Positions 30,911-43,500 of a DNA stretch of 64,000 nucleotides are shown here, one piece after another. The position numbers and the translations under genes are program-made. The notes under the pieces were generated by a model. That model was not told the DNA's origin, searched no databases, and saw nothing but the letters and a program-made list of their open reading frames with translations. The DNA is from Sabethes cyaneus (taxonomy: Eukaryota > Arthropoda > Insecta > Diptera > Culicidae): NCBI RefSeq assembly GCF_943734655.1, contig NC_071354.1, positions 233,113,206 through 233,177,205 of the forward strand, written 5' to 3'. The stretch's first letter is position 1. Each line of letters opens with the position of its first letter.

Positions 30911-33900
30911 AAATTAGTGCACGTGCGGTATTTGCTAGCTACAACATGCTGACAGAGGCTTCTTCAGGTTTCTTCAATAACCATGTTCATTATGCTGTCA
31001 ATTATATTTTAGAAACGAAAGTAGTTTTTCACTGCTTGTATAATCAATCTTTCTAGAACATCCAGGGAAAGCTCTCAACTAGGCCAAACTTGTCAGAAAG
31101 CAGGAAGCAAAAATTAAAATTTAGCTACTGGAGAATCGAAAAGAAGCATAATCAATTATGACTGCGGGGGAAAGAAATTAACAATTCAATTATTTGCTCC
31201 TTTTGCTTGATGATTCTGAATCGGACATCTTTCCGCCCGAAGATAATAATCATATTCATGGCACGTTCCGATGTACTGAGTACCAACACAGAAGTACAGT
31301 AGATAAAATGATTATAAAAAAATCCCATCTTGCTGACAGATGTGATAAAAAAGAAAGCTTGCAGCTCGAACGTTGTTGCTTTTGTAGCTGGAAGAGATTT
31401 TTTTCCAGAACTGGAAATCATTCTTTGCATATCACGTAGCATTCACAGACCGGCGGGCGGCAAAATGCTACTTTGCTACTACACATTTGAGAGCACAGGG
31501 CACAGGGTCTGCTGATGAGTATAGGTGGTAGGATAAAGTTTTGGCAGCCTCAATTTAACTTCCAAACACCTGTTATGGGAAACTTTTTTTTGCCGTGTGC
31601 CTGTTTCGATTTGCTGGTACGCACGGTCCAGCCGCTCAGCCGCACGCCCCCGACCCAACAGCTGGGAAGCTGAGGGAATACTGTTAATAATAGTTTTGGA
31701 ACTATCTGTGGAAAAAGCTCAGGTATATCAGTGGATCTGATGGCGGTCGGTTCTTTAATCGAAATAAAAAAAAGTTGGAGGAAAATGTTTTGTTAAAGTT
31801 GATTTTCAAATACAGTTGAATTCAACAGGAGAAAACATTGATAAATCTAGAATTTTTTTTTAAATCCATGTTTTTTCTCTCTATCAGTGGTTGAACAAAC
31901 AACAACCAAGCCGGAAAATTTCAAAAGACCGGCTTTCCCAAAAGGGCAATCTCCGAATCATAAACAGATTTCCAACGGAACGTTAAATTTACCGAAATGG
32001 GACTCTGATGTGAGTTGAGTAGCATCGATATTCACACATAGTGACTCACAGGAGATGCATTATTAAGCACCATTAAATGTTTCGCAAATTGGTGTTCCAG
32101 GACGACAAACCTCCGCTTGCCGTCCCACCGACAAGCTTAGGTATCGAGTAATTTTCGTGTTCTGGAAGTAATAAAACCGTAAGACAGACACCGGAAATGA
32201 TTCATCTCATTCATGTGTGTATGGGCTGGTTCACTGCGTCGGAGACTTTCGTCGGTAGACATTTACGGTAGAAAGACATGGAAGAAAAAATCTTTATCCT
32301 GACATGGGTAATGTTGTCAGCTTAAAAACGGTATAAAGCGATTGTTGGGATGGGTAGGGCGGTGGAGGATACGAAAACTGAATTAAGAACTTGATGGTTG
32401 CTCTGTTCCGTTCTTGGAAGACAAATAATATGTGGTCTGGGAGTCGATCGGTGGGACGAACACTTCTCGAACGTTGTTGGCTTGCCGCTTGGCGATATGC
32501 AGTGAAACGGAAAAGTTTGGTGATGCAATGAATATTTAAATATGTTCCTGCTGTATCGAAATAGTCGCTTGCGAGACGGACTCGTGAGGTTGGATCGATC
32601 CGACGATTTTTTTTTTGTTACGTGAGGATTATAATTTGTCTGAAAATTTATGTGAATTTCAAAGAACTTTAACTACTGACTTAAATCTACTACTTAGTCT
32701 AATGTGGAGCATTTGCTTTTAAGGAACGACGTCCGACCGGTATAAATCTGCCAGACACTAACGTTACTTCACCAGAAAAGTGCAATCCACCGGTTTTAAA
32801 ATTCGAATTTTCCCTGTAAGAGCCTGCAGCTTCGACTGCGACGAGTGTACTTGTGCTCGCAATTGAACTGCACAAACAACAAACCGGAGCCCATTATTTG
32901 GATACGCAATGTTAAACCCTCCTGCTGCTGCTGCTGCTTCTGAGTAGCAATTATTTCCAAAGTGGTTTCTACAAATACTATTATCTTCGCATATCCCGTG
33001 CGGTATCTCCGCGTCGCCGGCGTTGTTCGTCCTGCGTTGTTCATCGTAGTTTTCTAATCAGAGCATGAAGAGAATCGGTCCTGCCCGTACCCGTACGCCA
33101 CTTGCACTGAGCTGCTCTACTCGTTTTGAGTGCATACTGTTCGTTTCGAGCACTTTATAATTGGTATGGTAAACTCATTGCTCGCTAGGAGTTGATTTTA
33201 TTCCTGCCCGGCGCGCCGCCGGCGCTCAGCTCGACTTGGTCTCCAATCCTCTTCCCATCCTCGGGTTCGCTCGCCTAAAATAATCTACGTTAAAAGGTTC
33301 CCGTTGCCCGTGCCCGTAGTAGGTGCATGTATGACAATGGTTTAATTAAGAAAATTAGAATGTTCCTTTCCGTTCTGATACGGTGGAGTTTGCGGTAGAA
33401 GCAAGGATTCTTTCACATCCCAACCAATGACTGTAGCTGTAGCTGAAGTGAACCCATAATCGAACGTGCTCGGAATGCATCTTATGAAATTTTAAGTTAC
33501 CGTTCCTTGGCAAAGTCGTTACATCCTCACCTCGGCCGGTGCTTATTGATTCGTGCATTATGCTGCAGTGCCACTCGCTTCTTGGTTAGACTATATAAAC
33601 TGAGCTGCCATAACCGTTTCAACGAGGACAGTATGCCAGGTGGATAGATCTCACCTCAATGTCCTTCCCCGGCTAGCATGTACTTGCGGCGCCGGTTAAT
33701 GGGCACCGAGGTGGCACTAGTACATGGGTAAGTTCGCAAATTGCTTCTCACATGCCATTCCTGCTTCTGGTTCAGTTCGAACCGACACGGGTTTCTTTGG
33801 CAGGAATTCCTGTCCTGCCACGGATCGACCACGTACTTCCGCGCGCGCGCTCACACGTACTCGAACCGAGCAAACTTTGGTGCATTGTTGGTTATTGAAA

Positions 33901-34883
33901 CTTTTGCTTAAACGTGGGAAATACTCTCTATACAGATAAGGATTGGCCGGTGCGGCACCGCTTTTTAGGCCCGCGGATGCGGATGCTACACGGTGGGTTT
34001 GCCCGCCGGAGAATGCTTCGGTTACCGTAAATTTTCTGTTTGTTTCTATAAAACAATGCATTATCGTTTTTTCTGCTCATTCAGGAGTGGAAAATATGCA
34101 CAGACGGTCCGCAGTTCGAAGTGGTAATTTGGGAAAGTTTCAAAGGTGTGCACATAAACAGAAGAACTCATTGAGGTTTTTCCGTATCTCGAGCGAAAGG
34201 GTTCTTCATAGGTTATTAATGCTTTCCGGGGTGTCTAAGCTTTTTTTCTGATTAAGTTGCTAATAGGCTTTTAGTTAGCTCCGTACTTTCGCCGAAAATC
34301 GTACCTCTGTTCCGGTGTGTTGAATAGCGCGTACCACCGAAAACAACGACCAAAATTTCCTCCAGATTGTGCCGGGAGTGGAAACTTGGTTAACTGTTTT
34401 TGACTGCTTCGAACTGACGAAAATAAATTTGTTAGGTGGGATGTTGGAAATTAGTGGCAAAGTTTGTCATGTTGCTGAAGTTGAATGCCGCACCGTTCTT
34501 CGCCCGGAATCGACGGCATGATAGCGGAAATTAAAGTGATAATGGGAATACCGGAGAGGAAAGTACTTTGCTTGAACTTTTTGATTGTTGATATATTCAG
34601 CGCGCGTATTTGCAGATGTGAAGTTCAAATTGCTTACAGCGAAACTTCAACTCCGTCATACCATTTTGGGTAAGCAAACTGGTTAAAGTTTTTTTTTAAG
34701 TGTGTTGTTACGTTATAGCGCGAGAAAGTTAAACAGTATAACACCTCAATGACAGATTGAATTGCATAATCGATTCGGTAGATTCTTTTTGTTATCTCGC
34801 ATTCGGTAACTTGTTGCTTTACCTGGAGTTTCGAGTAAAAACCAAATTGTCTTAAAACCGATTAAGTTTATCCAACTGTGCCA
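30911..34883. other. Unassigned, apparently low-copy DNA between inverted copies
   Basis: No gene recognised. 32.9-34.1 kb is GC-richer with CTG runs (32920-32940), a GCGCGC stretch near 33840 and short open frames without domains. A TATATAAAC sequence at about 33591 is not supported by any downstream coding exon. Confidence 0.4.
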
Positions 34884-34889
34884 TCAAGA

Positions 34890-35165
34890 ATATAATTCCA
34901 TTAGCAACATTGAGTGGTTCGACTTGCTAAAGGACATCGACCATCGACGTCGACAAAAAAGACAGACACTAATAGAAAAGCAAAGGCAGCCAACCTTAAA
35001 GTTCATTCGAAACAGGGATTCAAAGAAATGTTCGAAAAAGTTCCACGAAAATTTCCTGGGGAAATACAAATGCATCATTATAGATGATGAAACGTACTGC
35101 AAGACCGCATTCGGCAAATTCCTGAATACATGTTTTATACCTCGTTCGATCGGCAAACCAAAAGT
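34890..35165 (+). pseudogene. DDE transposase fragment (Tc1/mariner superfamily)
   Basis: The frame from 34924 reads KFIRNRDSKKCSKKFHENFL, GKYKCIIIDDETYCKTAFGK and IGKPKV. The IIDDETYCK block matches the first catalytic aspartate region also seen at 11.7 kb (IDDETCFQVK), although the two are well diverged. Only this part of the transposase is present. No inverted repeats of its own were found. Confidence 0.65.
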
Positions 35166-35209
35166 ACGTTCGCAAATGCTTCAATTTTATCTCATCAAAC
35201 AGAAAATTT

Positions 35210-35275
35210 ATTTATTTTACTAATACTAATACTAATTACTTATGGTTTATGGTTTATGGTTTAAGGTACTTTTAT
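35210..35275. repeat. Short TTTATGG tandem repeats
   Basis: TTATGGTTTATGGTTTATGG is followed by looser copies; TACTAATACTAATACTAAT lies just before it. Simple sequence. Confidence 0.8.
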
Positions 35276-35404
35276 GGTTTACATTCAAACTTGAAACACT
35301 TTTGCCTTACATTTCGAACACGCGCATTATTTTAGTTCATATATTTTTATTGCCTGTGTTATACTTCAACAAAAGTTTAGAAATTGTCCGTCAAACACTA
35401 AACT

Positions 35405-35790
35405 ATTTCAACTAGTCCAACCGTCCGACCGTATGGACATTGTTGACTCGCATCGCTGCACCGCAGCCGTCACATATATTAACATGAAATACTGTTAACA
35501 CACGTGTGCAAGTGGGCACCTTTTCATTGTACAAACATTATTTTTATCGTCGATTTTTCACCTAGCTGAAAGGGACCGTCATCACGCGTGAAATTATGAA
35601 GTGTGGTATGAAAAAAAAAAACGACAATTACCCTCTGTGGAAGTGCGAAGGGAACCGTGGGCTTGTTAGCTTTATTCATGGAATTTGCGTAGGCATAGCC
35701 AGAAACACAGGGAAGAAATACCGCGAATGTGTGCTGACTGCCAGGAACAGATTTGCACAGACCGCTTCTTGCATCTGAACAAACTCATTC
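35405..35790 (-). repeat. Inverted duplication, right copy
   Basis: Read on the minus strand it follows the order of 30500-30910: CGCAAATTCCATGAATAAAG, ATAATTTCACGC, AATGTTTGTACAATGAAAAG, GGTGCCCACTTGCACACG and TGCGGTGCAGCGATGCGAGT. It stops at the same inner boundary (GGTCGGACGGTTGGACT). Identity looks high but with many scattered substitutions. Confidence 0.82.
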
Positions 35791-36318
35791 ACCAACAGCA
35801 GCTAAAAATCAGCGGAAATATTAAAGGGCAAGTAGAATTAAATCGTACCTTAACCAGTCAACTTAAAACATTTTGACCATCATTTTCTAAACACCTTTGC
35901 AATCTCCTAAACTGAAAGTGACACAATTTACTCATCGCTTGTAGCCTCAGTAATCAAAAAACTGTCTTATTGCGTTAAAACAAAAGTTTTTAAGGTGACG
36001 TGGTCGTCGTTTTTTTTTAAATTAATACAAAATTTCCAGATTTTGATGTTTTGATTTCTTTATTTTAAAATTCATGACTTAGTCTTAACGAACTAAGTTA
36101 TAATAGACTAAAGATTGTAATCATTCGCTTAAATTTATGCAAAGGTTCACCAAATTCAAAATATTTTACAACACGACTAAACGTTGTAGTACACGATATA
36201 ATCGGTTCATTGCGGCCGCAGCGAGTGAAAGCGGTTGGTCAGCAGTGAAGATGGTCCTTTGTACTGCATGAAAATTCACCAAAGAAAGTAATTGTGGCGA
36301 GTTAATCATCGCTCACGA
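35791..36318. other. Unassigned AT-rich DNA
   Basis: No gene or repeat recognised. Confidence 0.4.
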
Positions 36319-36600
36319 TTACTTCAAATAATTTGAAGGCAGCGGGCACACTGGTAGCTGCAAATCAATCTTGCGGTAATTTAACTCTTCCAATTTCTTG
36401 CCAAGACCAAGATGATTACGCTGCACATTAACTAGAGACAGATTAAAAAAATCCATGCCGTCTGTTAGTGCTGCATTCGCTATCGAAAGCAGCACTGAAT
36501 CAATATATACCGTATTACACCGATACATGTTTTCCAAGCCACGTATCGCCACGTATTGTAGTCACCACAATCAATCACGGTACTATCATCAGAATTTTTC
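36319..36600 (-). pseudogene. Jockey-like endonuclease fragment
   Basis: On the minus strand DCGDYN (the GDxN catalytic motif) is followed, in another frame, by ALTDGMDFFNLSLVNVQRNH and LGLGKKLEELNYRKIDLQL. The parallel in the element at 22.0-22.5 kb is VCGDYN...ALIDGMDFLNLNQANLHRN...ELNYRKIDLVAF. About 200 bp between LG and ELNYRK are deleted here. Confidence 0.72.
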
Positions 36601-37270
36601 TCCTAATAATCCTACACAGCAGCAATGTGCGCGTCGGTAATTGCCACATGTTTGCTTTTATCCGGCGGTATATACACAGTCTTCTGTATTTAGCAAAATT
36701 TTTGAATCTTAATCCGCAAAGCAACTAATAAGTGACACAAGCAGCACTGCTTCAGTTTCAAACTGGCTTCAGTCAGCGTCAGCGAAACTTTTCATTTGTA
36801 CTTTTCTACCAAATATTCAGAAGAAGGCCAGCAACTTTGAATTCAAATAAATTGAATTTAAGTAACATTTCCTACAATGCAATGCAAATTAAAGATAATC
36901 TAGCCAATGTCGACAAATCGTGCCTGACTTTCTGCCGTCATCAATTGAAACAGCCACCAACTTCAACTGAAGTTTGCTTGAAACGTTCTGTTCAACAAAT
37001 GAAGCAAGTCACTTCATGTATGAAGCGAAGGTAAGAGAAAGTCAGTTTCATTTATTTGTTTCGACGATGCCGGGCTCTGCTCAGAATAATGAGGAACCTT
37101 AGGATAAGAAGAAAAGTCACTCTTGCCATAAATTCAGACTTTAGTTCCCAGGAAATAAAAACTACTAAACATTGAGAATTTAAACACGCTTGGGCAACGA
37201 TTGTGGGAAGGTAAATATTTTCTTCTCTGTGTATTTTCTGACCGAATATGCTCACTATATACATACTATA

Positions 37271-38894
37271 CAGGGTGTAAGGTAGCTTAGTGCAAATATT
37301 TCAGGGGGTGATAGAGGATCATATTTGATGAAAAAAATCCTTCCATGCATATGGCCAAATCTCAATCGTTACAGAGTTATTGAACATTTTCATAGAAAAT
37401 TTTGTATTGAAAATTACGTTTAAACCTCCCACTTTATGCGATTTAGTAACTTTTAAGTTTTGCTTCTTAAAGCTTCTTTAAGCTTTGAAACAAGTGTTTT
37501 TCAAGGCATTTTTATCGAATTTCTACTAAAAATATGTGATAAAACTGATTGTTGTTATTCACCAGTCCACAGCTCTAGCACCGTTCTACAATTAGTTCTT
37601 TGACGTAAAACTTCCATCTCTTTTTGTTTCGTTGCAATTTTATTTTAAACGTATGTTTTTGAGTGTTGAATTAGTGCCTGAAAACGGCTCGAACTCATAC
37701 ATTACGCATAGCACACTAGATTAACGCGTGCGAGGAACACCGTTAGACGCATATGGAAAACAGAAACTGACTTCTCGGGTCTCTCTGGGACGTTTCTGGA
37801 AACGATAACAGTAATAAAATTTGTTCTCTGGCACCACTCGCGGACATTCACCTTTGTTATGGCTTCGCTAATTGTGTAGCAACGACAGCCCAGCAGGAGT
37901 ATGGTTGTCGATTTTCGTCAGCTGATCGTCGGCTACCTAATGCAATTCAGTGAACATAAATTCAGAAGTGTTCGTTTTGTTGCACAATGATTTTAATTCA
38001 GAGACGTCTACGACAACGCACCGTCGCTTCCGAGAAGGAACGTTGTTTTCAACGAGGCTTTGAAGTAAGCCTCAGCCTCATAAGCAAGTGGCGTCAGCAA
38101 TTGACCATAAAATTTTGCGAATTGTGAGAGATCATGTCAAGACAAGCACGAGGCAAATTGCGGCACAGTCCCTTGTCACCATGAAGGTGTGGAACCTATT
38201 GTTCCACAAGCATCCTTATCAACACTGCAGGTTCAAGAGCTGCTGCTAGCGAATAAACCTAAACGGCTTGAGTTTTGCAGGATTATGCAAGCAAAAGTGG
38301 CGGCGAACCCCCAATTTATGAAAAACATTGCTGTTGTTTTACATACGTGTCAGAATATGTTCATCGCACGCGGTAATCTAGTGTGACATGCGTGATGTAT
38401 GAATTCTTGCAGTTTTCAGATACTAATTCAACACACAAAACCATACGTTTAAAATAAAATTGCAACGAAACAAAAAGAGATAGAAGTTTTACGTCAAAGA
38501 ACGAATTGTAGAACGGTACTAGAGCTTCAAATTGGTGAAAAACAGCAATCAGTTTTATCACACATCTTTAGGAAAATTCGATAAAAATTCCTTGAGAAAC
38601 ACTTATATCAAAGCTTTTTGCTTCTGAGAAGCTACTAAATCTTATAAAATGGAAGGTTTAAACGCAATTTTCAATTCAAAATTTTTTCAGCTTTCGAATG
38701 AAAGTAACAAAATTGAGCTAGTCAGCATAGTTTTTGTACCAGAGCTAATTTAAAGAAAACAGAACCAAAAATTAAAAATGTTCAATAACTCTGTAACGAT
38801 TGAGATTTGGCCACTTGCGTAGAAGGATTTTTTTCGTCAAATATCATCCTTTATCACCCCCTGAAATATTTGCACTAAACTACCTAACACCCTG
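37271..38894. mobile_element. Tc1/mariner-type element with long terminal inverted repeats
   Basis: TA dinucleotides (37269-37270, 38895-38896) flank termini CAGGGTGTAAGGTAGCTTAG and, complemented, CAGGGTGTTAGGTAGTTTAG. The inverted repeats extend about 460 bp each side (37271-37730 and 38370-38894), imperfectly. The interior holds a transposase remnant on the plus strand. TA target duplication and transposase type place it in the Tc1/mariner superfamily; long repeats are known there in Tc3-like elements. Confidence 0.88.
38050..38385 (+). pseudogene. Transposase remnant of the long-TIR mariner element
   Basis: One frame reads AIDHKILRIVRDHVKTSTRQ followed by IAAQSLVTMKVW, a helix-turn-helix region in which TSTRQIA is conserved in mariner-type transposases. 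A second frame (38189-38386) reads VQELLLANKPKRLEFCRIMQ then AKVAANPQFMKNI, the block just before the first catalytic aspartate. The catalytic domain itself is absent, so the protein is dead. Confidence 0.8.
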
Positions 38895-39429
38895 TATACC
38901 CTGTATGTATATACTAATATATACAGATTATAGAGATTTCGTTTTGCCAGTCCTGTATGGTTTAAAGGGCAACCACAACAGTTGGTTCACGTTTTAACCG
39001 AAAAATGGTTCAAGGGTTATGCAATACCTACGAACTATGGAATCTAATGGAAAGTTGGGTTCAAATCCAGTTATAAATGGCTCACGTTATAACCTGCTTC
39101 AACCCGCGGATCCCTTAGCTTGGGTAGAGGAAACGAACTACGAATCTAGTAGGTGTTGCTTCATTGACCCTCCCGTACCTAATTTTTAGCTCCTATCTCT
39201 TACTCCTATAAATGACTCATATGAATGAATTTTCTCATAGCGAATAAACTTTTTTTTTAATTTGCTATGACAATGACGCTTCTAAAAAATTATGTTTCAA
39301 CCAAAATTTGTATTTGTATCGTTTTAAAACTATTTTAACGGACGAGCAGTATAGATATTGTGTCTCCCAATTCCGTACACTTCTTATAGATCGTAAAATA
39401 AACGAATTATTGGTCTACATTTCTACCGC

Positions 39430-39608
39430 TTAGTTGGTTTCGAGGTACGATGCTGGTCTAACAAACCAGTCGTCGTATGTTCGAATGTCGGCTAGGCGGA
39501 GCTGCTAGATAGATTTAGTAGGATTGGTTTACTAACTCCGTAACTGTCCTGTACTCTAATAGCCGGCTGTGAAGTCTGTTGATAAAAAAGGGACAAGTCT
39601 TAGAAAAG
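39430..39608 (+). mobile_element. tRNA-derived SINE (family S), plus-strand copy
   Basis: A tRNA-like head with a B box ATGTTCGAATGTC is followed by a body containing GATTTAGTAGGATTGG and a conserved tail: TGTCCTGTACTCTAATAGCC, GGCTGTGAAGTCTGTTGAT and AAAAAAGGGACAAGTCTTAG. The same tail order appears at 41462-41635, 50035-50165 and 58466-58615, all in the opposite orientation. Confidence 0.75.
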
Positions 39609-39679
39609 GTGTACATTTCTGGAATATACTTGCATAAATGTTTAATGTCTTTGTGTTTGCGGACCATGGACCAGGTAAA

Positions 39680-40420
39680 GCAGGTTGACGTAGTTTATAC
39701 TGACTTGAAGGGATCATTTGACCGAGTCGATTATGATATTTTGTTACCTAAACTTGATAAACCCGGAGCTTCAGCAACTTTTGCAACAAAGCTTGCCTCT
39801 TATCTGACAACTTTATCTGACTAGTTCGGAAATTGCTCAGGAGTACCTCAGGGTAGCACTCTAGATCCTTTACTGTTTACGCTGTTTATACATAATTTAC
39901 CCCGAATACTGATCAACACATTTGCGTAGTGATGCGACAGATATTAGTTTCTACTGCAAAAAGCAAACAATGATCGATGACTACTACAAAATTTTTGCTA
40001 GCATCTGCATCATAGTAGGCACAAATCTTCCACATGATTGTGAGGAACGTGCTGCTCGAGCCAAAGATGAACCTTCCAACATCATTATTACATAATAATT
40101 AGCAAATCTAACCACCAACTCGGGCTCATCATGAGGATTAAAAAGGAGCTTAGCAACCCAGGTACATTGCTAGCCCTTCATTGCTCACTCATGTGATAAA
40201 CAGTGGAAACAAGCTGTGTTGCATGGGATCCACAGTTCGAGTTTTGGTCTAGGGCCTAGAATCTAGGCAAATTGTTAGCATTCAAAAACGCTTCGTCCAC
40301 TACGGCATACACTACGTATGCCGCACATTACCGTGGAGAAATACGAATGGTTTGCCACCTTATGAGGGACTTTATTCATTAATCGGTCTTACTCCGCTTG
40401 GTCGGCTATCAAGCAAACAA
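39680..40420 (+). pseudogene. Jockey-like RT fragment
   Basis: The first part reads VDVVYTDLKGSFDRVDYDIL and LPKLDKPGASATFATKLASY, the RT block with the first catalytic aspartate. It is followed by a degraded GVPQGST-like block (39840-39860). A 3' part at 40200-40370 matches the C-terminal WDPQFEFWS...IQKRFV...CRTLPWRN region of the 7.9-10.3 kb copy. Large internal deletions and an unrelated stretch near 40018-40075 interrupt it. Confidence 0.72.
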
Positions 40421-40849
40421 AACAAATTTCTACTTTTCGTAAATGTTTTGACGTGTAACTCCATATAATGTTAATTCTTTCAACTTTTCAACTTCAAGTC
40501 TAGCGCAAAGGGCTTTCCCCTAAGCAAAAACTTCATGATTGACCGTTAAGAATAATTTTCAATAAATTATTAGCGCCGTACTACCGTATAGGTGTAAACT
40601 CTCTAGACACTACTTCCAAGCTTTTCGAAATATTAATAGGGAAAATTAGGATCCATCTATCTTCCCAGGTAGAGTCAAAAAACTACTAATTTGACATAGT
40701 TCACCTCACACTACATCGAGTCGATCATTTAATTTTAGTGGTAAAGGTTATTTGACTGGGTGCTTCATTCTACTTCATTGAGTGGCTTAGAGCAATATAT
40801 TGTTTTTATCTTTAAATGTTGTAAGAGTGATACGTGTTTGTGTCTTGTC

Positions 40850-41085
40850 CACCAATTTTATTATTGTGGTGCTCTTACGGTGGCGCGAAAGCAAGAAAAA
40901 GTAGAGCATATCTGATTGACCGTTCTCTTACAATGGAGATCAGAAATAATGAATCAGTTAATCATGTGTACCCCAAGGAAGCAATCTCGGACCGCTGCTA
41001 TTCTCTATATTTTTCAACTATCTCTGTTTTATCAGCACACCAGGATGCAGACTACCAAGTACGAAAAACCTCAAACTGTTGCTTG
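40850..41085 (+). pseudogene. Non-LTR RT fragment
   Basis: Across frames it shows YLIDRSLTMEIRNNES, then VPQGSNLGPLLFSIFFN, and KNLKLLLVIRS, which corresponds to the segment right after the YADD motif. The YADD codons themselves are lost. It is too short to classify beyond Jockey/CR1-like. Confidence 0.65.
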
Positions 41086-41461
41086 TAATACGCTCCACTG
41101 TATGTACTGAACTCCTCTTTAGTTCACTCTGCGTTAAGAGCAATATTGCTAAATTTCATCGCGACGACTGCTCAATGTCACCTCATTATCAATTTAAATC
41201 TTGATAGTTGGTAAGTCTGCCTTGTTCTATTCGCTCGTGAAGAGGATAAGACGCAAAAGCTGGTAAGATAAATATAAAAGAAAAATAAGATACAACCAAG
41301 CTTGCCTGGTATGGTACGGTTCAGAGAGGGGTACAAATCTTCCACGCAATTGTGGAGGAACATGCTGCTTGAGCCAAAAATGCTGATAAAGAGAATAAGT
41401 ATGCAGGCTTGCAGAGGTTGAAACAGAGCTGCATTAAGTAATTTCAAAAAAGCAAAGCCTT

Positions 41462-41635
41462 GGGCTTGACCGTCTTTCTTAGACTTGACCCTTCTTTTTC
41501 TACAGACTTCGCGGCCGGCTGTTAGAGTACAGGACATTTATGGGGCTAGTGCAAAAATCTACCCCTAGCCGTGATTCGAACAAACGGCGACTTTTTTTAG
41601 ACCAGCGTCGTACTTGAGGCTAACTAAGTGGGAAT
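41462..41635 (-). mobile_element. tRNA-derived SINE (family S), minus-strand copy
   Basis: On the minus strand: tRNA-like head with TTGTTCGAATCACGGC, body TTTTGCACTAGCCCC, tail TGTCCTGTACTCTAACAGCC, GGCCGCGAAGTCTGTAG and AAGGGTCAAGTCTAAG. It matches the copy at 39430-39608. Confidence 0.75.
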
Positions 41636-41639
41636 AACA

Positions 41640-42115
41640 TTGCAAGAGCTGTTGCACATTTACCTCGGTGGTGCCATCACTCGCTCATGTATTCACAGGA
41701 ATGAAGCAGAAGCGAAAAGCAGTATGTAGCAAAACTGGTTTTGTCCATCAAAAGCCCCTGCAAAACGGAATAGTAAATGGCAAGCCAAGTTTGTGGAATA
41801 AATAAAAGGGGAAAAAATCAGAACAAAACAGTCCTTTTCAGGGGAACAATTCAAAATTAAAAAAAAATTGTTAATGGAGCAGAAAATTTGTCCAATGATC
41901 CTTGGATTCTGTATTTAGAGGATGAATTGCATCTTTATTCGCAGCCCCACGTTAAGGCTGTTGTCGCATCTTCTGTTTCTAAATTTTTGAAATTCATAAG
42001 CTTTAACTCTTTAACCTTCTGCGGCGGAGGTTGTAATGTGGCACTACAGCGGTTTTATTGCATCCAATAGATTGCTAAATATATGTTCACAATTCTAAAA
42101 TAATTAAGATCTGAA
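41640..42115. other. Unassigned DNA
   Basis: No gene recognised; short frames only. Confidence 0.35.
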
Positions 42116-42117
42116 TA

Positions 42118-42733
42118 CAGTAATGTTCCGATTTTGTCAGCCCCATGTTGAATTTTGGGCTGACAAAATGGGGAAACTGACAACATCGGGAAATTTTTTT
42201 TTTTCGAAAGTTTTTGAGAGGGAAAATTTGGTTTTAGGTTTATGGAACCTTTGGAAGAGTTTCTTAAAATAAAAGTTTTATCGCCCAGCGGAATTCAAAT
42301 ATTAATTAATCGCCCTAAAAGTGCAATAAAAAATTTATTTTTCTTCAGTTTCAATATAACACATTGGTGTGTTCTGCAAAGTTTTACAATATATTATTAC
42401 AAGAAATTTTGCTGAAGACTGTAACCTGCTATCTCTATAGCAACAATAGAAAAATCCTATTTCTCATGAATGAAAAATCGTTAAAATCAGTTTTTCTATT
42501 TTTGCTGTATTTGTAGTTGTTATAAGACTTTTTTTTGTTCTACAAAGTTGTGCAAATAGTAAGAATACACAATATTGCTGAATATAGTATACCTCTATCT
42601 TTGCTTGTTTAGGAACTATAGAACTTTTATTATAAAAATACCCTGATTTTGACCCCGGATTACTCGCAAGAAGGCATCATTTTATTCGAAAACTCAAAAC
42701 AAATCAAAAAATGACAAAATCGGAACATTACTG
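42118..42733. mobile_element. Tc1/mariner-type MITE, 22-bp perfect TIRs
   Basis: TA at 42116-42117 and 42734-42735 flanks perfect 22-bp inverted termini starting CAGTAATGTTCCGATTTTGT. The inside is AT-rich without a transposase. About 450 bp of the interior (roughly 42200-42665) recurs, reverse-complemented and without the termini, at 53880-54325. Confidence 0.92.
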
Positions 42734-42735
42734 TA

Positions 42736-43295
42736 TACATAATTCAATAATAAGTTGAGTTTAGTTTAGGTGTCCAGCAGACTACCACGTCAGCATTATC
42801 GTTAAGATTAAAGCACCTCAGCTGCAGAAGGTTGAAAATTCTGCACTCTAGTTTGAAGAAAGTTCCTACTTCATTTCAAGTTTTTGTTCTCGTTTTATTT
42901 TGACATTCTTTTAATCTTTATAACTTTTGTCTCATTTTTCTTGGCGGATGGTTGGTTGGCCAAAAAGATCCCAAAATTCCACGCAAATTGGCAAACGAGT
43001 ATAGGTAATAGACTGCCGAAAGAAAACAACATTCAAAAATGCGGTGCTCCTGCGCAATTTTCCAATTTTCTTGCACATAGCTTATTTTAAAATTCATAAC
43101 TCATGAAGCAACCATCGTAGAATAGAAAAATTATAGAAAGATAGGCAAGTTTTACCCAAAATTCAGTAAAAATAATAACTAGAAAAAGTTTTTAACAATT
43201 TTTCCACTTATGTTGTACCTCGTGACAAAAAGTAAAAGCTACATCAGTGTATTACTCCTAGAGATGTCTAATGAATAGATGAACGTCATCAGTAT
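42736..43295. other. Unassigned AT-rich DNA
   Basis: No gene or repeat recognised. Confidence 0.35.
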
Positions 43296-43500
43296 TCATT
43301 TAGATGTTTGAGAACTAAGCTCTCTAGTCAATATTTGTGCAAAATCATTCATGTTGAAGCAGAAAAACAACGGTCCGAGAACAAACCCTTGCGGTACAGA
43401 AGATGTCCAATCGGCACAGCAGCGAGCAGTGTGGCGCTTATTGTCTGCCGTATAGGTATGTATACACAGAACCGTAGCATGCCCTTTTGGCACCCTTAAA
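43296..43500 (-). pseudogene. Non-LTR RT fragment
   Basis: The minus-strand frame contains SVPQGFVLGPLFFCFNMNDF, equal to the SGVPQGSVLGPLLF...IND block of Jockey/CR1-like reverse transcriptases. Only about 60 codons survive. Confidence 0.65.

Noticed and set aside
33575..33640. Core promoter (TATATAAAC)
   Set aside because: AT-rich matches are expected by chance and no coding exon follows.
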